Assembly: GCA_965277535.1 (NCBI GenBank)
Contig: OZ255825.1
Span: forward strand, 2,046,001 to 2,110,000
Source of the DNA: Ilyomonas sp965277535
GTDB lineage: Bacteria > Bacteroidota > Bacteroidia > Chitinophagales > Chitinophagaceae
Direction: 5' to 3'
DNA length: 64,000 nucleotides
Under the pieces are notes generated by a model that was given only the letters and a program-made list of their open reading frames with translations, searched no databases and was not told the origin of the DNA. Position numbers and translations under genes: made by a program. Below, piece after piece: positions 29,601 to 38,051 of this stretch; position 1 is the first letter of the stretch; each line of letters opens with the position of its first letter.

Positions 29601-29970
29601 CCAGACGCCTTGATTCCTTTTTAATACCTGTTGCTGTTACTACAACTTCATTTAGCGTGGCTGATGCGAGTGCAATTTCTATGTTCATAAAAGAACCATC
29701 TGTAACCACCGTTTTATTGGTATAGCCAACATAACTAATTATCAATTCGTCATTCACAGCGGCTTGAACAGAGAACGTTCCATCAGCTTTAGTTGCAGTT
29801 GCTATTTTTTTATTTACAACGGTAATTGTTGCGCTGGCAATAGGTTTCTTGGTAACCGAATCTGTAATTTTTCCTCCAACAGAGATGGTTTGTGCATGAA
29901 GAAGAAAGTGCAATAAAAAAATGAGTAAAAACGTAAGTGTAATTTTTACAAGTGCGTAGTGTTGCTTCAT
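26674..29970 (-). CDS. SusC/RagA TonB-linked outer-membrane receptor
   Basis: This 1098-residue protein starts with a signal peptide (TFLLIFLLHFLLHAQ). A carboxypeptidase-regulatory-like domain follows (VGGKITDSVTKKPIASATI), then a plug with ALKGNVAGLAINISQE, GVLYVVDGVPISSDTYNINADDIESFSILKGPSAAALYG and NGAIIINTKKG, and a long beta-barrel ending in TVRSYGFNLNLTF. These are the standard SusC features. It imports the ligand captured by SusD with energy from TonB. It is the first gene of the minus-strand run reaching down to 19929. Upstream, 29971-30634 holds no gene, so the promoter is there. Confidence 0.94.
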   Translation of the reverse strand: MKQHYALVKITLTFLLIFLLHFLLHAQTISVGGKITDSVTKKPIASATITVVNKKIATATKADGTFSVQAAVNDELIISYVGYTNKTVVTDGSFMNIEIALASATLNEVVVTATGIKKESRRLGYAIQTVDASAFTKAREPDPINALKGNVAGLAINISQEIGHSPDVIMRGETGVLYVVDGVPISSDTYNINADDIESFSILKGPSAAALYGFQGQNGAIIINTKKGTKDKRGLQVTFNNSTQFNGSFIALPKYNDEYGPGDNGKYAFGGGGSSNASYFGNGAVGVGVNDYDYDVWGPQFRGQLLPQFDGQYDPNQTYTTTFADGSTYAGHVKPTPWVARGKDNLKNFLQTGLLQTNSISVSSSTQKTDFRLSLGNTYQNGIVPNTMLNNGNFTASLTQRFNDKLSASAYFNYSRQSTPNIPDVNYGPNSIIYNIIIWAGADWSVNQPNIRNYWQPGKVGIQQSFAEYYRYNNPWFMSYQWLRGHYQNNEYGYLSLNYKLNKDIDFQFRPSMTAYDMFNSEKLPYSADVYGRELRQGDYREDRRSLFESNEEVQARFNHNNIAGFLDVSALAGANARNFSFNSDFESTNYLNVPGIYSFSNSQGALTGSSFNSSLLVLSAYYSVDAGYKSYLTANVTGRVDRSSSLPSNTNSYYYPSFNLATVVSEYVKLPKVISLFKLRGSYAESKAGGTTPYFSPDVSSTPAAGYGYTYYSPYGGPTYQFNQTYNQSPTYSGQSSAKYSDQLIDPNIITNSRKALEFGADIRFLQNKISLDVTRYHYRNTGIVSQNIPQSTGYSTYLTNGNIFSNNGWEATLNAKAITNPKGLNWNITVNYSSYVRKWIDYSNPDNYENNGKRVDLVYGNAFVRTPDGKMVIDPASGVYLRNSDLGSSAKKVYGHADPDFQWGVVNTFSYKNLSLHFQFDGMVGGVMEDYVRKKTLQGGRHIESATGAFGTARPSDEANVAAYLGQGVNLNGAPIQLDAITGQITNMKDLTEVTNATKSQVQPFVTRMASIPDLDIIKKTYAKLREVTISYNLPQTLIGKSFIKGASVSFVGRNLLYFFPNRYKDVDVDQYTQNSGSGLQTPTVRSYGFNLNLTF

Positions 29971-30634
29971 AGACAGATTATTTTTCGTGAAGCAAAACTG
30001 GCGGCTGTATGTTACCTCATTGTTATTGGAAGATTACCTATATGTGATATTTGTGTAAACAGATTGTAATGTTTGCCATGAATGAAATATGTGGAACGAA
30101 AGGTTTAGGTGCTTCTCAGTAAAATATACATCCAAACAATGTATTATAATAAACCTACCATTCAAATGATTTATCTTTTATAATTTGAAGTCTACTATTC
30201 CTTACCGGAATTCTTTATAGAAAGGCAGATTTTGTATTTTTAATAGATACTTGTTTTGCTTTGAATATCTAACTCTGCGCTAATTACATGTATCCTTTTA
30301 TTAACCCATTTTACAACCCTATAATAACAACTTGTAGTTGTATTCGTGGTAGATTTGCTTTACCCAATCTTGTTTACTTTTTCTGCTTCACAATTGTGTT
30401 TGTCAAAAACAGAAATAAGCATTCTTTTAAAGCAAAAACAATGGCTAATTTATTCTTTGGCATAATCTTTCACAACATAAATCCAAACATTCATTTTATA
30501 CCTGGTTGCTCTTGAAAACACATATAACCTCTTACAAAATATTTTAAGATGGCTTGTAGTTAGCTATTACAATTCCCGGTGCAACTTTGCCTGCCTCGGA
30601 CTTTTAATTTTGAATACATTAATGGGTTTATAGA
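29971..30634. other. Divergent intergenic region between SusC and the PAS kinase
   Basis: These 664 AT-rich bases separate divergent genes and must hold both promoters, but I could not pick boxes with confidence. ACAACTTGTAGTTGT near 30328-30342 is a perfect seven-base-arm palindrome with a one-base centre. A 75-codon open frame at 30288-30515 has no recognisable protein character and I do not call it. Confidence 0.35.
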
Positions 30635-33163
30635 ATGATGAAGAATAACGTTTTAAGCTTAACCGACGAGGAAGTATTACAGGTACTAAATTTATCGGGT
30701 AATGCCACAGGAATTTATGTAACTGAAGATATTATCATTCGCTCTGCCAACGATGCACTGCTTCGTTTTTGGAACAAAGACAAAAGTGTAATTGGCAAAA
30801 AGCTGGAAGACGCTGTGCCGGAACTGGAAGGACAACCTTTTATTGATATACTTAAAAACGTATGGCGTACCGGTATTTCTTACCAGGCAACAGAAGCCGC
30901 TGCCAGCTTTATGGTGGGGGGTAAAATGCAGACTTCTTATTTTGATTTTGAATACAAAGCTGTTAAAAGAGACAATGGCGAAATGTTGGCCATTCTGAAT
31001 ACAGCCATAGATGTAACCGAGCGTATTAAGAACAGGGATTTGCTAAAGCTGACAACAGAACAACAACAAGCTTTAAAGCGTGAACAAGAATTGAATGAGG
31101 AACTGGCAACAGCCAATGAAGAATTAATGGCAACTAATGAAGAACTGCACAAGGTTCAGGACGAATTGCATACAGTAAACAAAGAATTAGAAGATCGCAT
31201 TCTGCAACGCACAAAAGCTTTGGTACAAAGCGAGGAAAACTTCTGCAGTATCATTATGCAGGCGCCTGTGGCAATGGGTTTTTTTACAGGTGAGGAAATG
31301 AAGCTGGAAGTTATCAACGATGCATTCCTTGTATTGTGGAACAGAGAAAGAGACATAGTAGGCAAGCCTGTTCTGGCAGCAATTCCGGAGATGAAAGACC
31401 AGCCGTATTATGCAATTATGCAAAAAGTGCTGCAAACAGGAGAGCCTTATTATGGCAATGAAGAGAAGGTTATTTTGTATCGCAACGGCACAATGCAGAA
31501 AGGCTATTATAATTTTATCAATCAGCCTTTTAAAGATGCACAGGGCAATAATACAGGTGTTATTGTAGTGGCAGTGGAAATAACGGCCCAAGTATTGGCG
31601 CAGCAATCTCAGCAAGCGCTGAACGAAGAATTGGCTGCTACCAATGAAGAGCTTTCATCTACCAACGATGAACTCAATGAGACACAGCTTTACCTCGAAG
31701 AAACCGTCAGTAAACTTGAAGGAAGCGAAGCTCGCCTGACTCGTTTTTTTATGCAGGCACCTGCCGGCATTTGTGTTTTAGACGGACCTGAATTCAGCTT
31801 CGAATTGGTTAATCCATCCTACCAGCAATTGTTTCCCGGCAGAGATTTATTAGGCAAACCTTTATTGGAAGCGCTGCCCGAAATAAAGGGACAACCCATA
31901 TGGGATATCCTGCAAGATGTTTATAAAACAGCGAAACCCTTTGAAGGAAATGGATTGCTGGTACCACTGTCACGTTATGGTAATGGGCTTGTTGAAGACC
32001 GTTATTTCAACTTTATATACCAGGCACGTTTAAATGCAAAAGGAAGGGTAGATGGAATACTGGTGTTTGTATTTGAAGTAACAGAACAGGTGATAGCATT
32101 GAAAAAAGCAGAGCGCGCGGAAGGGCTTTTAAAGGCTGCAATAACGGCAGCCAATATTGGTACCTGGTATCTCGATTTAACAACAAGAGAATTTACTTCA
32201 TCCGAACGACTAAGAGAGTTGTATGGCTTCCGGCCGGATGAAAACATTACCATTGACGATGCGTTACAGCAGATTCCTGACGAATACCGGCAATTGATTC
32301 ATGATTCCATTGAACATACTTTAGCTACAGGCGAAAGATACAGCGCGGAGCATACGGTAACCGGCTTTTATAATAAGGAACTGCGCTGGGTAAAAGCTTT
32401 TGGTAATGTGCAAAAAGATAAAAGCGGGAACAATGCTTACTTCTTTGGTGTGTCAATAGACATTACCGAGCAGAAGAAAGACGAGGAAAGAAAGAATGAC
32501 TTTATTGCGATGGTAAGTCATGAATTAAAAACTCCGCTTACTACTTTGAAAGCCTATGCCCAGATAATGCAGATAAAAGCAGGCAAAAACAAAGATGCTT
32601 TTACAACTGATGCACTAAATAAGGTGGAAAAGCAAGTGGTCAAAATGACGACCATGATCAATGGGTTTTTAAATGTATCACGCCTGGAATCGGGCAAAAT
32701 GATGATTGATAAAACGCGTTTTGATATGGCTGCGCTGATAAAGGAATCGGAAGAAGAAACTATATCGTTGTACAACACTCACCGGATTGTTTTTCAACCG
32801 GTGGAAACAACTTATGTAAATGCAGACAGAGATAAAATTGCGCAGGTAATTAACAACCTAATCAGCAACGCTGTTAAATATTCTCCTGCCGATACGCTTA
32901 TTAACGTAGCCTGTGCAACAGTTGATGGTATGGCACAGCTAAGTGTACGGGATGAAGGAATTGGTATTCGGGATGAAGACAAAGAAAAATTGTTCGAGCG
33001 TTATTACCGGGTAAAAAGCAATGCTACAAAATCGGTTTCAGGTTTTGGTATCGGATTGTATTTGTCTGCTGAAATTATACACCGGCACGACGGGAAGATT
33101 TGGGTAGAAAGTGAAGTTGGTAAAGGCTCTACATTTTATGTTAGCTTGCCCGTTGCTGAATAA
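30635..33163 (+). CDS. Soluble multi-PAS sensor histidine kinase
   Basis: The 842-residue protein has no membrane segment. Four PAS domains can be seen: about residues 10-130, 205-315, 365-485 and 495-620. They are separated by coiled coils rich in NEELxxTNEEL (about 150-195 and 325-355). HisKA follows with FIAMVSHELKTPLTTLKAY (phospho-acceptor His) near 629, and a HATPase with INNLISNAVKYSP, DEGIGIRDEDKEKLFERYYR and GFGIGLYLS. All catalytic boxes are intact. There is no receiver domain and no adjacent response regulator, so its partner is elsewhere. The two ATGs at 30635 and 30638 are equivalent. The first three PAS domains are similar to each other (GKPLxxAxPExKxQPxxxIL), suggesting internal duplication. 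Confidence 0.92.
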   Translation: MMKNNVLSLTDEEVLQVLNLSGNATGIYVTEDIIIRSANDALLRFWNKDKSVIGKKLEDAVPELEGQPFIDILKNVWRTGISYQATEAAASFMVGGKMQTSYFDFEYKAVKRDNGEMLAILNTAIDVTERIKNRDLLKLTTEQQQALKREQELNEELATANEELMATNEELHKVQDELHTVNKELEDRILQRTKALVQSEENFCSIIMQAPVAMGFFTGEEMKLEVINDAFLVLWNRERDIVGKPVLAAIPEMKDQPYYAIMQKVLQTGEPYYGNEEKVILYRNGTMQKGYYNFINQPFKDAQGNNTGVIVVAVEITAQVLAQQSQQALNEELAATNEELSSTNDELNETQLYLEETVSKLEGSEARLTRFFMQAPAGICVLDGPEFSFELVNPSYQQLFPGRDLLGKPLLEALPEIKGQPIWDILQDVYKTAKPFEGNGLLVPLSRYGNGLVEDRYFNFIYQARLNAKGRVDGILVFVFEVTEQVIALKKAERAEGLLKAAITAANIGTWYLDLTTREFTSSERLRELYGFRPDENITIDDALQQIPDEYRQLIHDSIEHTLATGERYSAEHTVTGFYNKELRWVKAFGNVQKDKSGNNAYFFGVSIDITEQKKDEERKNDFIAMVSHELKTPLTTLKAYAQIMQIKAGKNKDAFTTDALNKVEKQVVKMTTMINGFLNVSRLESGKMMIDKTRFDMAALIKESEEETISLYNTHRIVFQPVETTYVNADRDKIAQVINNLISNAVKYSPADTLINVACATVDGMAQLSVRDEGIGIRDEDKEKLFERYYRVKSNATKSVSGFGIGLYLSAEIIHRHDGKIWVESEVGKGSTFYVSLPVAE

Positions 33164-33191
33164 GCTAAGTTTGTTTTTGCCTGAATTTCAG

Positions 33192-33329
33192 AACCGTCAC
33201 TGCGAGGCACGAAGCAGTCTGTGGATTTGAGATTTATGATTTATGAATGCTGATTGAATGAAATCATTATTGCTTGTAAACCGTATTTCTTGTATAACAC
33301 AGACTGCTTCGTTCCTCGCAGTGACGGTT
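33192..33329. repeat. REP-like inverted repeat doublet
   Basis: The 32 bases at 33192-33223 (starting AACCGTCACTGCGAGGCACG) and the 32 bases at 33298-33329 are reverse complements with one mismatch. They enclose 74 bases. The core CACTGCGAGGCACGAAGCAG is of the REP type (CATTGCGAGGMACGAAGCAA) found scattered in many bacterial genomes and mobilised by RAYT/TnpA_REP transposases. The rest of 33164-33467 shows nothing else. It lies between convergent genes, the usual place for such elements. Confidence 0.75.
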
Positions 33330-33467
33330 AGTGATTTGGTCAATGATTTAGCAATGCGGACGATCATTAAATTCTATGAAATAATATCATCAATCAACAG
33401 ATACCTGAATTTATATGAGGTACAACGTAGAAAACTGTTTTGTTTTTGCACAAAAAACAGGTTTCGT

Positions 33468-34598
33468 TTATTCGCCGCCTTGCGCCATTGTAGTTTTACT
33501 TACCGGCGCACCATCACGTAGCTCTTCAGATGCAGGTGCAGCTACTGTATCACCTGGCTGCAGATTGCCAAACACTTCTGATTCTTTGTCCGTTGCTCTT
33601 CCTTTTTGCACGGGCACCCATCTGGCTTTTCCGTTCACTATTTTTACAACATATACTTTTTCGGTAGAAGTTACTACGGCATTTGCCGGTACCAATAAAG
33701 CACTGTCGCGTGCCGGAAGCGGAATCACAATTTCTGCCACCATACCGGGCAACAGCTTTTTGTTGTTGTTTGTAACATCCATTTCTACTCTTTCTGAGCG
33801 CAGGCGCTGGTCCAACGCACCGGCTAACCTTTTTACCTGTGCTGTAAATGTTTGATTGGGCAATGAAACAACAGTAAAACTAACTTCACTTTTATCGGTC
33901 AAATAAGAAGTATAAGCTTCGGGAACAGATACAATCAGTCTTAATTTTTGCTGCGTTTGCAAAGTAAACATCGGTAAATCGGAGCCTTTTCCCGAAGGAC
34001 CTACATAAGCTCCCTGGCTTACATTGCGTGCAGAAACAACACCAGTGAATGGTGCCTTCACCTGCAGGTAATCACGGTTGTTTATGACTTCGTTGTAAGC
34101 AGCTTTTGCTGCCTGGTATTGCGCTAAATCACTGCTTTGTTTTGCCTTCGCCAAATCAAGATCATTAGGCGAAATGGTACCCGGTGTTTTGCTGGTTTCA
34201 ACCAACCTGTCATAATTGGCTTTGCTTGCAATGTAAACAGCCTCAAATGATTTCAATCTGGATTCCGAAGCGGATAATTGTGAGTTTATTTCAGGTGCTT
34301 CTAACGTTGCCAGCAATTGTCCTTGCTTCACTTCACTTCCTACATCAGCATACAATTGCTTTACATAACTGCTCACTTTTGCGTATAAATCTACCTGCTG
34401 AAAAGCCTGCAATTCACCCGGAACTTTAATATCAGATGATAACTTTCCCTTGCTTACCAACGCCACTTGCGTAGGGGGCTGTTCGGCAGGTTGCTGAGTG
34501 TTAGCAGCCTGTTGTTTTTGTTCTGATGAATGACAGCTTTGCAACAGCATTGCTATAATGCCAACTTCAAAAATGGTTATGATTACTTTTGTTTTCAT
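33468..34598 (-). CDS. RND efflux periplasmic adaptor (HlyD/MFP family) lipoprotein
   Basis: The 376-residue protein has a lipoprotein signal (EVGIIAMLLQSCHSS) and a Gln/Pro-rich linker. The lipoyl half-motif VPGELQAFQQVDLYAKVSSYVKQLYADVGSEVKQGQLLATLEAPE is followed by a helical hairpin (about 95-160), the second lipoyl half YLQVKAPFTGVVSARNVSQGAYVG and beta-barrel domains. It links the inner-membrane RND pump with TolC. It is the last gene of the minus-strand efflux operon, 16 bases after the pump gene. Confidence 0.93.
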   Translation of the reverse strand: MKTKVIITIFEVGIIAMLLQSCHSSEQKQQAANTQQPAEQPPTQVALVSKGKLSSDIKVPGELQAFQQVDLYAKVSSYVKQLYADVGSEVKQGQLLATLEAPEINSQLSASESRLKSFEAVYIASKANYDRLVETSKTPGTISPNDLDLAKAKQSSDLAQYQAAKAAYNEVINNRDYLQVKAPFTGVVSARNVSQGAYVGPSGKGSDLPMFTLQTQQKLRLIVSVPEAYTSYLTDKSEVSFTVVSLPNQTFTAQVKRLAGALDQRLRSERVEMDVTNNNKKLLPGMVAEIVIPLPARDSALLVPANAVVTSTEKVYVVKIVNGKARWVPVQKGRATDKESEVFGNLQPGDTVAAPASEELRDGAPVSKTTMAQGGE

Positions 34599-34614
34599 TG
34601 AAATAATGATTTGA

Positions 34615-37600
34615 TTAACCCGCTGTTTCGTAAAGCGATGCTACATAATGTTTGCTTTCTTTATCTTCAGGATCGAGCGATATAGATTCTGTACCTGTTT
34701 TCCCCTGCACCCATGCAAATACTAAGGGAAGAATTAATAAAGCGGCAAATGTAGAAGCAATCAATCCACCAATAACGGCGCGCCCTAATGGTGCTGACTG
34801 GTCGCCCGCTTCGCCAAGGCCTGATGCCATTGGAATCATGCCCACAACCATTGCCACACTTGTCATTAAGATAGGACGCAAGCGCACAGAGGCGGCTTCT
34901 TTCGCAGCCAATAAAGCGTTGCCGTTTTTCAACCGCAATTCTTCAGCATTGGTAACCAAAAGCACAGAGTTGGAGATAGACACGCCTACCGACATGATCA
35001 TGCCCATGTAGGATTGCAGGTTTAAGGTGGAACCGGTAAGCAACAACAACCCTAACGAACCCACCAACACGGCAGGTACCGTACAAAGCACAACCAAGGA
35101 TACTTTGAACGATTGAAAGTTAGCGGTAAGCATTAAAAAGATAACCATAATAGCTACCAACAAGCCCGATTGCAGGCTATCTAATGTTTCTGTGAGCACC
35201 TGCGTTAAGCCTCTTGTTTCAATGGTTAAGCCTTTTGGTAATGCACCAATAGAGGCGATGGCTTTGTTTACATCTTTAGCGGCAGCACCTAAATCTTTTT
35301 TATAAAGATTGGCTGTAACCGAAAGCACAGGCAACGCTCCTATATTATCGTTTTCGCCATAGATAGTGTCCACTTTTATATCAGCTACATCGCCTAACAC
35401 AGGTCGCGCAGCGTTGGGTGTTACCGGTATTTCTTTAATATCATCCACGCTCCTCATTTCATTTACCGGCACTTCTACCTGAACATTATAACTCAGGTTT
35501 AATTTTGGATCAATCCAAATGTTCTTTTCAGTATAACGGGATGAAGAAGTGGCTGCAACCAATGAACGCGCAATATCGTTTACATTCGTTCCCAATTGGG
35601 CTGCTCTTACTCTATCTATATTGATATCAATAGCAGGATCATGAATGGCAGAACCTAATTTTACATCGCGCAGGTAAGGGATTTTCTGCAGCTCATCAAT
35701 CACCTTATCGGCATACACTTCGTTCTGCTTTTTGTTTTTGCCGATAATTTTTACTTCAATCGGCGTGGGTGATCCCTGGCTGAGTATTTTATCAGTCAAT
35801 TCAATCGGTTCAAATGACAACTTTACGTTCGGCAATGCTTCTTTCATTTTTTGCCTGAACCTGTCTTTCAAATCGTCCATATTTACTTTGTAATTTTCCT
35901 TCAAAGCCACCTGCAATACTGCATCCTGCGGGCCTGCCATAAACAGGTAAATCGGATTGGTTGAAAACTGCGAGCCGTGCATTCCTACCATTGCCGAAGT
36001 GATGGATACGTTTTGCCTTCCCACCAGAGAATAAAGAACATCCAATGTTTTCAATACATCCCGTTCTGTTTTTTCAATCCTCGTTCCATCTTCATCACTC
36101 AACCGTACCTGAAACTGACCTGCATTTGATTTTGGCAACACGTCCCTCCCAATGGTGTTTAAAAGAAGTGCTGCTAAGGCTAACGCACCTACGATATAAA
36201 GGAGCACAATGAGCTTTCTTCGTGGCATCATACGATCCATAAAGCTTATGAATCGTGCACGAAATCTTTCAAAGCCAGTTATCTTTTTACCGTGGTAGCC
36301 TGCCTGCGCCTGCGGAATATCGCGTTGCTGCCAGGTATCCTTTTCTGATTCTTTTGAAATGCCTGATTCTATAAATTCTTCGTCATCTTCTGTTCTTCCT
36401 TTGCTTAAAACAACATCTTTGTTTTTGCCGCTTTTTTTAGAATGTCCTTTCATCATCCAGTTGGCTAATACGGGCACCAAGGTTTGCGCCATGAAATAAG
36501 AAGTAATCATGGAAAAACCGATGGCCAATGCAAGTGGCAAAAACAAAGAGCCGGGAATGCCGCCCATGGTAAATGCAGGTGCAAACACAGCAAGAATACA
36601 AAGAAGAATAAGCAGTTTAGAAAATGCAATTTCTTTACAGGCATCCCAAATAGCAAGGGCTTTGGGCTTGCCCATGTCTAAATGCTGATGTATGTTTTCT
36701 ATTGTTACTGTGCTTTCATCTACCAATATACCAATGGCAAGCGCAAGACCGCTTAACGTCATGATATTGATGGTTTGCCCAAATAAGTGCAAAAACAAAA
36801 CACCTGAAATAATACAGGTAGGTATGGTTAAGATTACGATTAAAGCACCCCTGGGATCGCCTAAAAAAATCAACACCATCAAGCCTGTAAGAATAGCGCC
36901 GATAGCGCCTTCGCTTAGCAAACTTTTTACAGAATTGATTACATAGGTAGATTGGTCAAACTCATAAGTAAGCTTTACATCATCCGGCAAAAGCGCCTGC
37001 AAGCGAGGGATGGCTTTTTTCAAATTTTGCACAACATCCCATGTAGAAGCGGAAGCGCTTTTGGTAATGGGAAGATATACCGAACGTCTTCCGTTTACCA
37101 GCACATAACCGGCTGTGATGTCCGCTCCATCTTCAACGGTGGCCACATCTTTTATATATAAATTTTGAACACCGCCCGTGAATAACGGAATGTTCTCAAA
37201 ATCTTTTACTGCTTTTAATGTGGTGTTAGCAGGCGTAAAATAGTTTTTATCGCCAATGCGAACTGTACCTGCTGGCGTAGTTTGATTGTTGATGCGTAAG
37301 GCAGCCACCAACTGATCAGGAGTAAGATCATGAGATCGTAATAAATCCGGATTGGCTTTGATTACAATCGTGCGTGAATTGCCGCCAAAAGGTGCTGGCG
37401 CAACCAGCCCCGGAATGGAGCTAAAACCAGCACGCACATACACGTTGGCAAGGTCCTGCAATTCGTTATTGTTTCGTTTATCACTGCTTAAAATCAATTG
37501 CCCGACAGGCAATGTACTGGCATCAAAACGGATGATAAAAGGCGGCGTTGTTCCTGGCGGAAAAATGGTTTGTGCACGGTTGCTGAAAGCCGTTACTTCG

Positions 37601-37917
37601 GCAGCAGCCTGTGCCATATTCGTTCCTTCATAAAAGGTAAGCTTCATTAAAGTAAGACCTTGTATGTTTTTGGTTTCGATGGTTTTTACACCCGACACAT
37701 ACAACATCAGGTTCACATAGTTCTTACCAAAATAAGCTTCCATCTGGTCGGGTGTAAGACCGCCATACGGATGCGAAATATAAATAACCGGGAGATCTAT
37801 ATTAGGGAAGATATCAATCTTGATATTGGTTACTGCTTTGATTCCAAAGAAAAACAAACCTGCCACCAATACGAGTATGGTGATGGGCTTTCGTAATGCA
37901 AATCGTATCAAATTCAT
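34615..37917 (-). CDS. RND efflux permease (AcrB/MexB-like family)
   Basis: The 1100-residue inner-membrane pump begins MNLIRFALRKPITILVLVAGLFFFG and shows the usual twelve helices: the first half with GLALAIGILVDESTVTIENI and the second with MIMSVGVSISNSVLLVTNAE and GMIPMASGLGE. Two large periplasmic loops carry the porter domains. A hydrophilic insertion in the central cytoplasmic loop (about residues 495-555, SKKSGKNKDVVLSKGRTEDD) is longer than in AcrB. The TM4 region reads GLALAIGILVDESTVTIEN, so only one of the two usual Asp residues is present (LVDE instead of VDDA). It is encoded between TolC and the adaptor. The substrate is unknown; it may be a drug or a metal, though it lacks CusA-type motifs that I can see. 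Confidence 0.92.
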   Translation of the reverse strand: MNLIRFALRKPITILVLVAGLFFFGIKAVTNIKIDIFPNIDLPVIYISHPYGGLTPDQMEAYFGKNYVNLMLYVSGVKTIETKNIQGLTLMKLTFYEGTNMAQAAAEVTAFSNRAQTIFPPGTTPPFIIRFDASTLPVGQLILSSDKRNNNELQDLANVYVRAGFSSIPGLVAPAPFGGNSRTIVIKANPDLLRSHDLTPDQLVAALRINNQTTPAGTVRIGDKNYFTPANTTLKAVKDFENIPLFTGGVQNLYIKDVATVEDGADITAGYVLVNGRRSVYLPITKSASASTWDVVQNLKKAIPRLQALLPDDVKLTYEFDQSTYVINSVKSLLSEGAIGAILTGLMVLIFLGDPRGALIVILTIPTCIISGVLFLHLFGQTINIMTLSGLALAIGILVDESTVTIENIHQHLDMGKPKALAIWDACKEIAFSKLLILLCILAVFAPAFTMGGIPGSLFLPLALAIGFSMITSYFMAQTLVPVLANWMMKGHSKKSGKNKDVVLSKGRTEDDEEFIESGISKESEKDTWQQRDIPQAQAGYHGKKITGFERFRARFISFMDRMMPRRKLIVLLYIVGALALAALLLNTIGRDVLPKSNAGQFQVRLSDEDGTRIEKTERDVLKTLDVLYSLVGRQNVSITSAMVGMHGSQFSTNPIYLFMAGPQDAVLQVALKENYKVNMDDLKDRFRQKMKEALPNVKLSFEPIELTDKILSQGSPTPIEVKIIGKNKKQNEVYADKVIDELQKIPYLRDVKLGSAIHDPAIDINIDRVRAAQLGTNVNDIARSLVAATSSSRYTEKNIWIDPKLNLSYNVQVEVPVNEMRSVDDIKEIPVTPNAARPVLGDVADIKVDTIYGENDNIGALPVLSVTANLYKKDLGAAAKDVNKAIASIGALPKGLTIETRGLTQVLTETLDSLQSGLLVAIMVIFLMLTANFQSFKVSLVVLCTVPAVLVGSLGLLLLTGSTLNLQSYMGMIMSVGVSISNSVLLVTNAEELRLKNGNALLAAKEAASVRLRPILMTSVAMVVGMIPMASGLGEAGDQSAPLGRAVIGGLIASTFAALLILPLVFAWVQGKTGTESISLDPEDKESKHYVASLYETAG

Positions 37918-37970
37918 TTCTTCACGTTTTTATCTATCAGCCTTCAGCTTTTGTTTTTGCCGATATTTTT

Positions 37971-38051
37971 CTTGTTCTTGTTACTACTTGTTCCTTGCTT
38001 CTTGGCTCTTGTATCTTGCTTCTTGATTCTTGTTCCTTGCTTCTTGTTCTT
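37971..38051. repeat. Low-complexity tandem repeat between permease and TolC genes
   Basis: About 80 bases consist of imperfect reiterations of CTTGCTTCTTG and TTCTTGTTC-like words, on the minus strand CAAGAAGCAAG and GAACAAGAATCAAG. The unit is short and drifting. It sits inside the efflux operon, where it could make a weak mRNA structure or act as a polymerase pause. A similar kind of repeat, with other words, lies at 48556-48682. Such junk-like word repeats occur in many Bacteroidota spacers. Confidence 0.6.

Noticed and set aside
30288..30515. 75-codon open frame between SusC and the PAS kinase
   Set aside because: Composition is irregular, no ribosome binding site or family resemblance, and it lies in a divergent promoter region.
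31187..31615. 142-codon minus-strand frame inside the PAS kinase gene
   Set aside because: Antisense shadow of conserved PAS domains.
33258..33855. Plus-strand frames across the REP doublet and opposite the adaptor gene
   Set aside because: They cover a repeat and the antisense of a well-supported gene.
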